Shown: positions 45,896 to 54,967, counted from the stretch's first letter. The stretch is DNA of 64,000 nucleotides from Streptomyces sp. Ag109_O5-1 (GCF_003814875.1 NZ_RKQF01000002.1:62001-126000); one strand, 5' to 3'. Made by a program: numbers and translations. The notes: generated from the sequence alone by a model not told the origin.

Positions 45896-48098
45896 GGTCC
45901 AGGGTCAGCGGTACGGCGGTGAGGGCCGCCCGTGCCGAGGAGGCGACCCGGATCTGAGCGACGTCGGCGCCGGCGAGTCGGTCGGCGCCGAGTCGTGTCG
46001 CGACCGTGCGGCACTCCCCCGGCGCGAGGTCGACGCCCTCGAACGCGCACAGTTCAAGGGTGCGCGGCCAGGTGTCGGTGATCATCCGCCGCAGATAGAC
46101 CTGCACGACCGAACGCCCTTGCCGTGCGCCGGTGTTGGTGACCTCGACGGTGACGGTACGGCCGTCGAGCCGGGGCGTACCGAACGCGAAGTCCGTGTAC
46201 GCCAGTCCGTGCCCGAAGGAGTAGGCGGGCTCGGCGCTCTCGTCGACGTAGCCGCCGTACTCGGTGTCCTTGTGGTTGTAGTAGACGGGGAGTTGGGCGG
46301 CAGAGCGCGGCACGGAGACGGGGAGCCGTCCCGTCGGTTCCGCGAGCCCGAGCAGCACCTCGGCGATCGCCTCGCCGCCCCACGGGCCCGGGTACCAGGC
46401 GGTGAGCAGGGCGGGCGCGGTGTCCGGGACGACGTGCGGGCGCCCCTGGACCAGGACGACCGCGGTGGGCGTGCCGGTGGCGACGACGGCGTCCAGCAGC
46501 GCGTACTGGGCGGCGCCGAGACGGAGTTCGGCGAGGTCTACGCCCTCACCGCAGGTCATGTGGTCGACGGCGGTGAGGGCCGCGCCGTTGGCGTCGAACT
46601 CGGTGTCAGCGGTCCGGGCACTGCTGCCGCCCAGCACCAGCACGGCGAGGTCGGCGGCGGCGGCCTCGGCGATCGCGGCCGGGATCCCGGAGAGGTCGTC
46701 GCCGGTGAGGGCGCAGCCCCGGGCGTGCCGGATGTCGAGTCCGGGCGGGGCGAGCCGGCGCAGGGCGTCGAGGACGTCGCTGCCGGTACCGGGGCGCTGC
46801 GGAGCCGTGTAGTCGCCCGACTGGTGGGCGGTGGTGGCCGCTTGGGGTCCGAGGACGGCGATGCGGGAGACGTTCCCGTCGATGGGGAGCACCCCGTCGT
46901 TGCGCAGGAGGGTGACGGCGGCGCGGGCGACTTCCTTGCTGAGGTCCCCGCCCGCTTCGGGCGCGGAGGACTCGGGGGCCCCGTCGAACAGTCCAAGGCG
47001 GAACTTGAGCCGCAGCACCCGGGCGACGGCGGTGTCGAGCACGGCCTCCTCGACCAGCCCGCGCTCGACCGCCTCCTCCAGATGCGTGAAGCCCTCGTCC
47101 CAAAGGCTCAGATCCACACCGGAGTTGAGGGCGAGCGCGCCCGCCGACACCTTGTCACCGGTGATGCGGGCCAGCCGGTCGACGGCCAGGCCGTCCGCCA
47201 TGACCAGGCCCTCGAAGCCCCAGTCTTCACGGAGCAGTCCGGTGAGCAGGGCCCGGTTGCCGGAGCAGGGCATGCCGTCGACCTCGTTGTACGCCGACAT
47301 GACGGCGGCGGCGCCCGCGCGGACGCCGGCCCGGGCGGCGGGGAGATGGATCTCGTGCAGCTCGCGCCGGCCGAGCTCGGACTCGGCGGAGTTGCGACCG
47401 CCGACGGTGGCCCCCTGGCCGGCGAAGTGCTTGAGGACGACGGGGGCCTTGTCAGCGGCGAACAGGCCGTCGGGACAGGTGCCTTGCATGCCTCGCACGA
47501 CCGCCTCCGTCAGTCGCGCGGCGAGGTACGGGTCCTCGCCGAAGCACTCCTCGGTGCGGCCCCAGCGCGGGTCGCGGGAGATGTCGAGCGCGGAGACGAG
47601 GGCGACATGGCCGCCGCGGGAGCGGAGTTCGGCGGCGGCGTGGGCGGCGGCACGCTCGTACAGACCCGGGTCCCAGGTGGCGCCGACGGCCAGGTTGACC
47701 GGGAGGACCGTGCCGTCGAGGGCCATGACGCCGTGCGGGACCTCCTCCACGAACAGAGCGGGGATGCCGAGGCGGCTCCGCTCCACGACGTGCCGCTGCA
47801 CCGACTCGGCGAGGGCCGCGCCCTGCTCGGCGCCCGGCCCGTTGTCGTGATCGACGCCGGACCAGGCGTCGGCACGCTGCAGGCCGTACAGGGCACCGAG
47901 CCCTTCGAAGCGCTCGGTCTCGGCGTACAGGGCGTCAGTGAGCTCGAAGCCGCCGCCGGGGGTGCGCAGGTAGGCGTCCCAGCCGTACATGCGCTGGTTG
48001 ACCTGCCCCACCTTCTCCCGCAGGGTCATCCGGGACAGGAGATCCCGGACGCGGGCGTCGACGGGGGCGGTGGGGTCGCGGTAGAGGACGTCGCTCAT
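45885..48098 (-). CDS. GH3 beta-glycosidase (beta-glucosidase/xylosidase-like)
   Basis: 737 residues without a signal peptide. The N-terminal barrel has GIPALFVEEVPHGVMALDGT, KHFAGQGATVGGRNSAESEL and the nucleophile strand FEGLVMADGLAVDRL (Asp in MAD). The second domain has VLVLGGSSARTADTEFD, and the FnIII-like third domain has SFGHGLAYTDFAFGTPRL and TVTVEVTNTGARQGRSVVQV. The three-domain form is typical of beta-glucosidases and xylosidases rather than NagZ. It presumably trims a beta-linked sugar of the imported oligosaccharide. ATG 48098 has GGAGAG upstream. It lies 86 bases after the kinase gene on the same strand. Confidence 0.88.
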   Translation of the reverse strand: MSDVLYRDPTAPVDARVRDLLSRMTLREKVGQVNQRMYGWDAYLRTPGGGFELTDALYAETERFEGLGALYGLQRADAWSGVDHDNGPGAEQGAALAESVQRHVVERSRLGIPALFVEEVPHGVMALDGTVLPVNLAVGATWDPGLYERAAAHAAAELRSRGGHVALVSALDISRDPRWGRTEECFGEDPYLAARLTEAVVRGMQGTCPDGLFAADKAPVVLKHFAGQGATVGGRNSAESELGRRELHEIHLPAARAGVRAGAAAVMSAYNEVDGMPCSGNRALLTGLLREDWGFEGLVMADGLAVDRLARITGDKVSAGALALNSGVDLSLWDEGFTHLEEAVERGLVEEAVLDTAVARVLRLKFRLGLFDGAPESSAPEAGGDLSKEVARAAVTLLRNDGVLPIDGNVSRIAVLGPQAATTAHQSGDYTAPQRPGTGSDVLDALRRLAPPGLDIRHARGCALTGDDLSGIPAAIAEAAAADLAVLVLGGSSARTADTEFDANGAALTAVDHMTCGEGVDLAELRLGAAQYALLDAVVATGTPTAVVLVQGRPHVVPDTAPALLTAWYPGPWGGEAIAEVLLGLAEPTGRLPVSVPRSAAQLPVYYNHKDTEYGGYVDESAEPAYSFGHGLAYTDFAFGTPRLDGRTVTVEVTNTGARQGRSVVQVYLRRMITDTWPRTLELCAFEGVDLAPGECRTVATRLGADRLAGADVAQIRVASSARAALTAVPLTLDLRS

Positions 48099-48183
48099 CG
48101 GCCGGGGCTCTCCGGGGTGTCGTTCACGGGTGTCGCGTGGGCGGGTCCGCCGCCCGGTGACCCGCCGTGGGCCTGTCCGCCAA

Positions 48184-49251
48184 TCACCGGCCCCGGCCGT
48201 CGTACATGATCCGCGCCAGCGCCACCGCGCCCGGTCCCCCGTCGGCCACCCAGTCGAGGCTCAGGCCGAGGACGTGCAGGCGCTCGGTCAGCGGGACGGT
48301 CATCGGACCGGCGGGGCCGAGCAGTCCGCCGGTGGCGACGATCCGCTCGCCGGGGCCGGGCTCCAGCGCGCGGACCGTGTCCAGCAGGTGGTCCGCGCCC
48401 TCGTCCAGGATCTCCAGCGCGACGGCGTCCTTCTCGCCGGCCGCCTCGGCGACCAGCGGGGCGAACCGGGCGAGCCGGATCGGCGGATCGGCCATCACGG
48501 CGGGCAGCAGATGCCTGCGGAAGTCCTCACGCCGGGCGCGGGACCAGTCCGTGACCCCGGTGCCCCGGGCGCCCGCGCCGGGCGGACCGGGGGCGCCTGC
48601 CTCGCCGTACGACGACACGCTTCCCGTGGGCAGGACGTCCACCGGCAGGCCTAGCGAACGCCCGACCAACCGGGCCAGTACCGTCTCCCGTCCCCGCCCG
48701 TCCGCCATGCGCAGCGCGGCCCGCACCGCGCTGCGCCCGATCCAGAAGCCACTGCCCTCGTCGCCGAGAAGCCAGCCGTCGCCGTCCACGGTGGTGGTGG
48801 CCTGCCGGCCGGCGATGCGCATGGCGACCGCGCCGGTACCTGCGACCAGGGCAAGACCGTCGGCCGGGGCGCCGGGAGCCGCGGCGAAGGCCGCCTCGAT
48901 GTCGCTCCAGATACCGACCGGCCCCTCGGGCACGCCGAGCCGGCGCAGCGCCTCGGCGAGGGCGCCGCGGGCCCGGACGGTCCCGGGATCGTCCGCGTCG
49001 GCGGCTGTGGCACCCGCGAAACCGCCGGCCACGGCGACGACCCGATCGCGGGCCCCTTCGGGCATCACCCCGGCGAGCGCCTCGGCCAGGCAATCGGTGA
49101 GCTGCTGCGGCGGCACGGTCAGGGCGTTGCCCGGGCCGGCCGCGGCCTCGGCCAGCACACGGCCGTCGGCGGCACTGGCGAGCACGACGCGGGTACGGGT
49201 GCCACCGGCGTCGAGGCCGATGACGAGGTTTTGGTTCAAATCATTGCCCAT
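48184..49251 (-). CDS. BadF/BadG-family aminosugar (GlcNAc-type) kinase
   Basis: 355 residues. LVIGLDAGGTRTRVVLASAA is the ATP phosphate-1 motif. VAGGFAGATAADADDPG, ALVAGTGAVAMRIAGRQATT and GDEGSGFWIGRSAVRAALRM are the standard blocks of N-acetylglucosamine-kinase-like proteins of the ASKHA superfamily. It would phosphorylate free GlcNAc or glucosamine released by the glycosidases and feed the SIS-domain enzyme and the RpiR sensor. The start is ATG 49251 or GTG 49254. Neither has a ribosome site, so the transcript may be leaderless. It is divergent from the GH5 gene across an operator-like region. Confidence 0.88.
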   Translation of the reverse strand: MGNDLNQNLVIGLDAGGTRTRVVLASAADGRVLAEAAAGPGNALTVPPQQLTDCLAEALAGVMPEGARDRVVAVAGGFAGATAADADDPGTVRARGALAEALRRLGVPEGPVGIWSDIEAAFAAAPGAPADGLALVAGTGAVAMRIAGRQATTTVDGDGWLLGDEGSGFWIGRSAVRAALRMADGRGRETVLARLVGRSLGLPVDVLPTGSVSSYGEAGAPGPPGAGARGTGVTDWSRARREDFRRHLLPAVMADPPIRLARFAPLVAEAAGEKDAVALEILDEGADHLLDTVRALEPGPGERIVATGGLLGPAGPMTVPLTERLHVLGLSLDWVADGGPGAVALARIMYDGRGR

Positions 49252-49282
49252 CACTGACTATGGTGGTTGATACATTCGCACA
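49232..49282. promoter_or_regulatory. Operator-like sequences between kinase and GH5 genes
   Basis: TTTGGTTCAAATCATTG (49230-49246) and ATGGTGGTTGATACATTCG (49260-49278) share GGTT(C/G)A and ATTC elements with the promoters at 32417, 36400, 37447 and 52145. CCATCACTGA at 49248-49257 also occurs at 36417-36426. Confidence 0.5.
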
Positions 49283-49345
49283 GGACAAGACCAAGACGCG
49301 AACAACCGGACAGGAACTCCAGGAAGCCGGCCCAGGGAGGGTCCC

Positions 49346-50566
49346 ATTTCCACGCTCCGCTTCGGCGTCAACTACACGCCCCGTCACGGCTGGTTCCACT
49401 CCTGGCAGGACTTCGATCCGGCCCGGACCCGTGAGGATCTGGCCCAGATCGCCGGCCTCGGTCTCGACCACGTCCGGGTCTTCCACCTGTGGCCACTCCT
49501 CCAGCCCAACCGCACCCTGATCCGGACCGCCGCCGTGGACCAGCTGGTGCGACTGGTCGACCTGGCCGCCGACGAGGGCCTCGACGTCCTGGTGGACGGT
49601 GTACAGGGCCACCTGTCGAGCTTCGACTTCTACCCGGAGTGGACCCGCAGCTGGCATCACCGGAACGTGTTCACCGACCCCGAGGCGATCGAGGCCCAGG
49701 CGGTCCTGCTGCGTACGCTGGGCGGCGCCCTGGCCGGCCGCCCGAACCTCATCGGCCTCCAGCTCGGCAACGAGCTCAACAACCTGGTCGAGCACAACCC
49801 GGTGACGGTGACACAGGTCGACCACTACCTCGACACCCTGCTGGCGGCGGCCCGCGAGGGCCTGGGCGCGCCGGGCGGCCTGGTCACGCACTCCGCGTAC
49901 GACGCGGCCTGGTACGGCGACGACCACCCCTTCACCCCCGAGGCGTCGGCCCGCAAGGGCGACGTCACCACGGTCCACCCCTGGGTGTTCTCCGGCGACT
50001 GCGCCCGCCGCTACGGCCCGCGCTCCCCCCAGGTCCAGCACCTCGCCGAGTACGGCACGGAACTGGCCAAGGCTTACGCCGTCGACCCCGTCCGCCCGGT
50101 ATGGGTCCAGGAGACGGGCGCCCCGGAGCCCCACATCCCGGCGGCCGACGCTCCCGAGTTCGCTCGCGAGACGGTCCTCAACGTGTCCGGTTGCACGAAC
50201 ATGTGGGGCGTGACCTGGTGGTGCTCCCACGACGTCGACCGCTCCCTGGCCGACTTCCCGGAGCTGGAGTACACCCTCGGGCTCTTCGGCTCCGGTGGCC
50301 GCCCGAAGCCGATCGCGGAATCCCTCGCGGCCACGATCACGGAGCTGCGGGCCGAACCGTGGACTCCGCAGCAGCGGGAGACAGCCCTTGTCCTGGACTG
50401 CGCTCCGTCCACCCGCTCGACGTCGGGGCCGGGAGGCACGTACTTCGAGACCTGGATGGACCTGCGCAAGCAGGGAGCCCGCCCGGCGGTGGTCCTGGCC
50501 GAGCGGGCGAGCGACGAGACGTACCTGGCGTCAAGGGGGATCAAGGAACTGTTGCGAACGCCGTGA
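49346..50566 (+). CDS. GH5-type glycosidase resembling GH5_18 beta-mannosidases; ATT start
   Basis: 406 residues. LRFGVNYTPRHGWFHSWQDF at the start, VQGHLSSFDFYPEWTRSW, acid/base Glu in LIGLQLGNELNNL and nucleophile Glu in PVWVQETGAPEPH follow GH5 enzymes of the subfamily-18 type. Bifidobacterial members of that subfamily hydrolyse the Man-beta-1,4-GlcNAc core of N-glycans. No ATG, GTG, TTG or CTG lies between the last upstream stop (49268) and the conserved N-terminus. ATT 49346 has GGGAGG five bases upstream and gives STLRFGVNYTP, so it is the likely start. If ATT is not used, initiation would fall at GTG 49535, without the first third of the barrel. No signal peptide, hence cytoplasmic. 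Confidence 0.8.
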   Translation: MSTLRFGVNYTPRHGWFHSWQDFDPARTREDLAQIAGLGLDHVRVFHLWPLLQPNRTLIRTAAVDQLVRLVDLAADEGLDVLVDGVQGHLSSFDFYPEWTRSWHHRNVFTDPEAIEAQAVLLRTLGGALAGRPNLIGLQLGNELNNLVEHNPVTVTQVDHYLDTLLAAAREGLGAPGGLVTHSAYDAAWYGDDHPFTPEASARKGDVTTVHPWVFSGDCARRYGPRSPQVQHLAEYGTELAKAYAVDPVRPVWVQETGAPEPHIPAADAPEFARETVLNVSGCTNMWGVTWWCSHDVDRSLADFPELEYTLGLFGSGGRPKPIAESLAATITELRAEPWTPQQRETALVLDCAPSTRSTSGPGGTYFETWMDLRKQGARPAVVLAERASDETYLASRGIKELLRTP

Positions 50567-50647
50567 CCGGATGCCTTCAGAGGTGTGGGTCCGTGCCCGG
50601 CCGCGGTGTCCGCCGCGGGGGCGCGGCCCACCGGCCGACGGCGAACG

Positions 50648-52129
50648 TCACCGCGCCCCGACCAGCGCCTCCGCCAGCGCCCGCAGGTTGACCTTCCCGC
50701 GCCCGTAAGAACACACCACCGCGTCTCGTTCCGGCAGACCCGTGGCGACGCGTATCCCGTCGGGCCGCCGGGCCGTCAGCGCTTCGCTCAAGCGGACCTG
50801 CCACGGGTACAGCCCGGCATCGCTGGTGGCGACGACCAACGGCCCGTCCCCGGCCCGCCGCAGGATCACCTCGACCAGCGCCCCCGGCTCGGCCGGCTCC
50901 CCCGTCACCGCGGTCCCCGTGGCCGAAGGATCCACTGCCCGCACCGCGGCCGGCAGATCCTCCCCACCCCAGTTCAACGCGGGATGCGGCGCCGGAAACA
51001 GGTCGACGACATACGCCCCGGTCACCCCGACCGGCACACCCTGCCCGCCCACGGCCCGCCGAGCCGCCTCCAACCCGGCCTGCGCGTCCCACGGACCGAC
51101 CACTGAAGAGGGCTCGGCATACCGCGAGGACAGCTTCCGCACCCGCTCCGCCGCCTCCCGCACCCGTCCTTCGGCCAGCGCCCCGGAGCGCAGCGCCGCG
51201 AGCACCGCGTCCCGGCACTCCAGCGTTACCCCGAGATCGGGCACGGCCACGATCACCTGGTCCGCCCCCGCGGCCAGCGCGATCCTCGCGCCGGTCGCCT
51301 CCCCGTACCGGTCGGCGATCGCCTTCATCTCCAGCGCGTCGCTGACGAGCACCCCGTCGAATCCGAGCTCGAACCTGAGCAGGTCGCTCAGGATCCGGCG
51401 GCTGAGCGTCGCGGGACGGTCCTCGTCGAGCGCCGGGAACACGACGTGCGCGCTCATCAGCATCGGCACCCCCGCGGCGATCGCGGCCCGGAAGGGTGCG
51501 AGGTCGAGTTCCTCGTACGGCCGCGGGTCGACCGCCAGTTCGTGGTGGCTGTCGGTGAGGGTGCCCCCGTGCCCGGGGAAGTGCTTGGCGCAGGAGGCGA
51601 TGCCCCGTGCCTCGGTCGCCTCGATCCATGCGCGCAGGTGCCGCGAAACCCGCTCGGGGTCGTCGCCGAAGGCACGTGTGCGCACGATCGGATTGCCCGC
51701 CTGCCCCTGGACGTCCGCGACGGGGGCGTACGAGGCGGTGATGCCGAGCACGGCCAGATGCCCGGCCAGCGCGTCGGAGCAGCGCGCGGTCAGGGCCGGG
51801 TCGTCGACCACGCCGAGCGCGTAGTTGCCGGGGACCTCCGGAGCGCCCGCGGTCACCAGGTGACCGATGCCGCCGCCCTCGTTGTCGATGCCGACCAGCA
51901 GGTCGGGCCGGATGGCGCGCAGGGTGTCGGTGAGCCGGCGCACCTGATCCGCGTCCCGGATGTTGCGGGTGAACAGGATGACCCCGCCGAGACCCCGGTC
52001 GATCAGCCGTCTGAGCGTGTCGGGGACGACGGTGGCGCCCTCGAATCCCGCGACCAGGCAGCGATGGGCCGCCTCGTCCAGGTCGGCGGGGAGAGCTGCG
52101 CGGGCGGGCAGGGGGTCGGCGTGTGTCAC
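50648..52129 (-). CDS. GH3 beta-N-acetylhexosaminidase, NagZ-like
   Basis: 493 residues. KHFPGHGGTLTDSHHELAVD carries the NagZ His/Asp dyad loop, and GFDGVLVSDALEMKAIADRY carries the nucleophile Asp. LLVGIDNEGGGIGHL and ILFTRNIRDADQVRRLTDTL are further family blocks. After the catalytic barrel (~350 residues) a C-terminal domain of ~130 residues follows, longer than in minimal NagZ. It has no signal peptide. It would release terminal GlcNAc from chitobiose-type ends. I prefer GTG 52129: upstream TTGACT (52165-52160) and TATTCC form a promoter placing the start at or near the first base of the message. Confidence 0.87.
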   Translation of the reverse strand: MTHADPLPARAALPADLDEAAHRCLVAGFEGATVVPDTLRRLIDRGLGGVILFTRNIRDADQVRRLTDTLRAIRPDLLVGIDNEGGGIGHLVTAGAPEVPGNYALGVVDDPALTARCSDALAGHLAVLGITASYAPVADVQGQAGNPIVRTRAFGDDPERVSRHLRAWIEATEARGIASCAKHFPGHGGTLTDSHHELAVDPRPYEELDLAPFRAAIAAGVPMLMSAHVVFPALDEDRPATLSRRILSDLLRFELGFDGVLVSDALEMKAIADRYGEATGARIALAAGADQVIVAVPDLGVTLECRDAVLAALRSGALAEGRVREAAERVRKLSSRYAEPSSVVGPWDAQAGLEAARRAVGGQGVPVGVTGAYVVDLFPAPHPALNWGGEDLPAAVRAVDPSATGTAVTGEPAEPGALVEVILRRAGDGPLVVATSDAGLYPWQVRLSEALTARRPDGIRVATGLPERDAVVCSYGRGKVNLRALAEALVGAR

Positions 52130-52165
52130 CCCTGGAATACTCTGGTTGATCGAGCCGAAAGTCAA
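52130..52165 (-). promoter_or_regulatory. Promoter of the NagZ-like gene
   Basis: TTGACT at 52165-52160 as -35, and AGTATTCC about 18 bases further as -10. CTCGATCAACCAG between them contains the locus-wide AACCA/TGGTT element. Confidence 0.5.
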
Positions 52166-52479
52166 CAGGAAAATGACTCACCCATTCACCACCGTGCCCC
52201 GCTCGACCCACCTCGATCCGACTCGGTGCCCTCCGGGCAACGTGCAGCTGCCAGGCCCCACCAGCTCGTCATCATTGGCCACCAGGACCGCGAGCCTGTA
52301 GAAGAGTTCACGTGGGATGGGTGGTGACGGTGTGGACCGACAGGGTTCGCTCGCGGGCGCACCAGGCTGCTTCCGGTACTCGCCTACGGCCTGCTGCAGA
52401 AGACAGCAGCCGACCGGCCCGTACGGACCCGGCCTCGGAGGGCATTGCGTTCCTTTGCACAGGCCACCGACCGGGCCCG
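52166..52479. other. Intergenic, no gene seen
   Basis: Upstream flank of the NagZ-like gene. CCCATTCACCACCGTG at 52180-52195 faintly resembles the operator motif. The remainder has no coding signal and probably marks the boundary between the glycan locus and an ISL3 relic. Confidence 0.4.
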
Positions 52480-52915
52480 GCGCTCCGCGTCGACCGTGAA
52501 CAGTACCGTGCCAACCTGGTCGATCCCTATCGCGAGCACCTGCGCAAACGCCGAACCGAAGAGCCCGGCGTCCCCGTCCTGGCCCCCTTCGAAGAGATCA
52601 AGGCCCTATGACCCAACCGGCCGCAGGCATCGGGGGCTTCGCCCCACCCCTTACGCCACACACCGACAACCTCGATGCGCTCACGCGCTGGATCACCCAA
52701 GTCAGAGCAGCAGACCCGCCCCACCAACACGCCTTCAACCGGGGCCGGGACATCGACGCCGTGATCGCCGGGCTCACGCCTCCGTACAGCAACGGCGCCA
52801 CCGAGGGCGTCAACACCAAGACCAAACGGATCGCGCGCCAGGTGCACGGACGAGCAGACTTCACCCTGCTCCGGCACCGCATCCTCCTCGGACAACAGCC
52901 CGCTCCGTCACCACC
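52480..52915 (+). pseudogene. Relic of an ISL3-family transposase
   Basis: Two pieces in different frames: REQYRANLVDPYREHLRKRR with TEEPGVPVLAPFEEIKAL, ending at 52611, then LDALTRWITQVRAADPPHQH, YSNGATEGVNTKTKRIARQV and HGRADFTLLRHRILLG. The second contains the ISL3 C-terminal SxGxxEGxNxxxKxxxR block with the catalytic Glu. The central DDE region is deleted. Confidence 0.75.
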
Positions 52916-52920
52916 GAATG

Positions 52921-53297
52921 CGAGACAGGACCGCTCGTTCAACAGTCCCGCCACCAGCTCCCGGGTAAAAGCCTGACGGGTCTCCTGGTCCAGGCATATC
53001 TGGAAGTCAACGATCTCCGCCAGCGGCCTGCGCGACAAATCAGAACGAAGGCACACGGCGCGTCCCTGCCGCCTGCGCTGCGACAGGACACTTCTTCGGT
53101 CGTTGGGTTTGATCCCATTGAGCCAGAGCCGTTCTCACCGCACCTGTCGCGGCCGCTTCCGACGTGTACGTGAATGCCTGTGAGCAGAGGCTTCGCCTGA
53201 CGGCGCCACCTTTGTCACGTTCTTGACGTCGGCCCTCTCGACCCTGCGCCGCCTGGTGTTCTATAAAAGCTATAACAGAGCAACACTGGGAGCGGAC
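52921..53297. other. Intergenic, promoter region of the GntR operon
   Basis: No gene seen in the first 300 bases. CTATAAAAGCTATAAC at 53262-53277 is a striking AT island with a repeated CTATAA. It is a likely promoter or operator for the GntR gene. Confidence 0.5.
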
Positions 53298-53738
53298 ATG
53301 ATCCTCAGCCTCGACATGGACAGCGAGGTGCCGATCTACCAGCAGATCCGGGACCGCATCGTCGAGGCCATCGCCTCCGGTCAGCTCGTCGAAGGCAGCT
53401 CGCTGCCCTCGACGCGGCAGCTCGCTGTAGATCTGGGCATCAACTTCCACACCGTGAACAAGGCCTACGACCTACTGCGACGCGAAGGACTGCTGCGGGT
53501 CAACCGCAAGAGCGGCGCCCTGGTGCAGCGCGACACCCGCAGCGGTCCGCCCGAACCGGGCTTCACCGCCGAGTGGGAGACCAGGCTGCGGACCCTGCTC
53601 GCCGAAGCGGTCGCCCATGGGACCGGCGACCCGGCGGTACTGGACAGTTGCCGCTCCGTCCTCGTCTCGTTCACGTCACCCGCGCCCGCTTCACCCAGCG
53701 CGAACCCCGGTGCAGAGCAAGGAGATTCAGCTTCATGA
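53298..53738 (+). CDS. GntR-family regulator, YtrA type
   Basis: 146 residues. ILSLDMDSEVPIYQQIRDRI, SGQLVEGSSLPSTRQLAVDL and GINFHTVNKAYDLLRREGLL form the GntR winged helix in the YtrA arrangement, followed by only ~70 residues without a classical FCD or UTRA sensor. ATG 53298 has GGGAGC upstream. The stop overlaps the next start (ATGA), so it is coupled to a DUF1648 membrane protein. That pairing is typical of YtrA-like regulators that control their own operon. Confidence 0.88.
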   Translation: MILSLDMDSEVPIYQQIRDRIVEAIASGQLVEGSSLPSTRQLAVDLGINFHTVNKAYDLLRREGLLRVNRKSGALVQRDTRSGPPEPGFTAEWETRLRTLLAEAVAHGTGDPAVLDSCRSVLVSFTSPAPASPSANPGAEQGDSAS

Positions 53739-54838
53739 ACAGTGCCGACGTGTTGGTCAACGTGTTCATGCCTGCCGTGCTTGCGGCAGTGGCATGGTGG
53801 CTGCCGTCGCTCACCAGTCCGACCTTGCCCTTCGGGGTACGGAGCCCTGATGCACGGGCGGACGCCCCAGGGATCGCCGAGCAACGCAGACGGTACCGGA
53901 GGCAGGTCGCCGCGTCCGGTGCGGTACTGATCACGGTGGGAGTCCTGGTGAGCTCCGTGTTCCGCTTCGACATGCCTGGCGTCATTCCCCTGCTGACCGT
54001 TGCCGCCTGCACAGCGGCCTACAGCCGGGCACGAGTGGCGGTCATGGCGGCCAAACGGCGCGAGGACTGGTACGGCGGGCTGCGCCAGGGTGTGGTGGCG
54101 GACACCGCGCTGCGTACCGATCCGGAACGCTTCCCCTGGATATGGGCCGTCCCCGCAGTGCTCATCTGCATCGGTACGACACTGGTGGGCGTCCTGCGCT
54201 ATCCGTCACTGCCCGACCGCATTCCCGTGCACTTCACCGACTCCGGCAGCGCTGACCGCTTCGCCGCCAGGTCGATCGGCACCGCGTTCTTCCCGGTGTT
54301 CACGCAGGCCGCGCTCACCGTGCTGCTCTTGGCGCTGACCTGGCTGTCATTCCGGGCTCGTGCGGATCTCGATCCGGCGCGGCCGGCCGACTCCGCCCGC
54401 AGGCACCGTCGCTTCTCGGTTCGTACCGCCATCTCCCTTCTGCTACTGGCAGCGTTCGCCAACCTTTCGTTGCTCGCCGGAGCTTGGGCGATGTGGCACT
54501 CGGGCCAGCGGGTGTCCCCGGCCCTGATTCTGCTGCCCATCCTGGCCGGGCTGGTCGCGGTAATCGGTATTGCTGTCCGCACCGGCCAGGGGGGCAGCCG
54601 ACTGCCCGCCCACGACGGCGCAGTGGCGGAAGAGAGCACCGGCATGGTGCGGCGCGACGATGACCAGTACTGGCGTCTGCTCGGCTCGGTATACGTCAAC
54701 CGGGCCGATCCCGCGCTGCTTGTTCAGAAGCGGTTCGGCATCGGCTGGACCGTCAACTTCGGCAACCCGCGGGGTGTCGTGCTGCTGCTCGGGCTCATTC
54801 TGGCCCCCACGCTCGCAGTGCCGCTCCTCGTCCGCTGA
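53735..54838 (+). CDS. DUF1648/DUF5808 membrane protein
   Basis: 367 residues with about eight membrane segments. YPSLPDRIPVHFTDSGSADR is the DUF1648 signature. DDDQYWRLLGSVYVNRADPA, then LLVQKRFGIGWTVNFGNP, is DUF5808 near the C-terminus. The ATG at 53735 has AAGGAG upstream and overlaps the GntR stop. DUF1648 proteins include SdpI-like immunity proteins of Bacillus, so a protective or sensing role in the membrane is possible but unproven. Confidence 0.85.
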   Translation: MNSADVLVNVFMPAVLAAVAWWLPSLTSPTLPFGVRSPDARADAPGIAEQRRRYRRQVAASGAVLITVGVLVSSVFRFDMPGVIPLLTVAACTAAYSRARVAVMAAKRREDWYGGLRQGVVADTALRTDPERFPWIWAVPAVLICIGTTLVGVLRYPSLPDRIPVHFTDSGSADRFAARSIGTAFFPVFTQAALTVLLLALTWLSFRARADLDPARPADSARRHRRFSVRTAISLLLLAAFANLSLLAGAWAMWHSGQRVSPALILLPILAGLVAVIGIAVRTGQGGSRLPAHDGAVAEESTGMVRRDDDQYWRLLGSVYVNRADPALLVQKRFGIGWTVNFGNPRGVVLLLGLILAPTLAVPLLVR

Positions 54839-54967
54839 GCGCATCCGACGACGACAGACGGGTCATTGCTCAGGCATCCGGCCAGGGCGCGCCGACTCCG
54901 CACCCAGCAAACCACCATCCCCGATTCTCTCACCCTCTCTCACAACTTCAGCCCATGAGGAGAAAGC

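Noticed and set aside
46119..48209. 696-codon frame antisense to the GH3 gene
   Set aside because: Same high-GC shadow effect; the GH3 catalytic motifs are all on the minus strand.
32400..52165. DasR operators in the aminosugar locus
   Set aside because: I looked for the TGGTCTAGACCA-type palindrome near each promoter and found none. The recurring GGTT(C/G)A motif is different.
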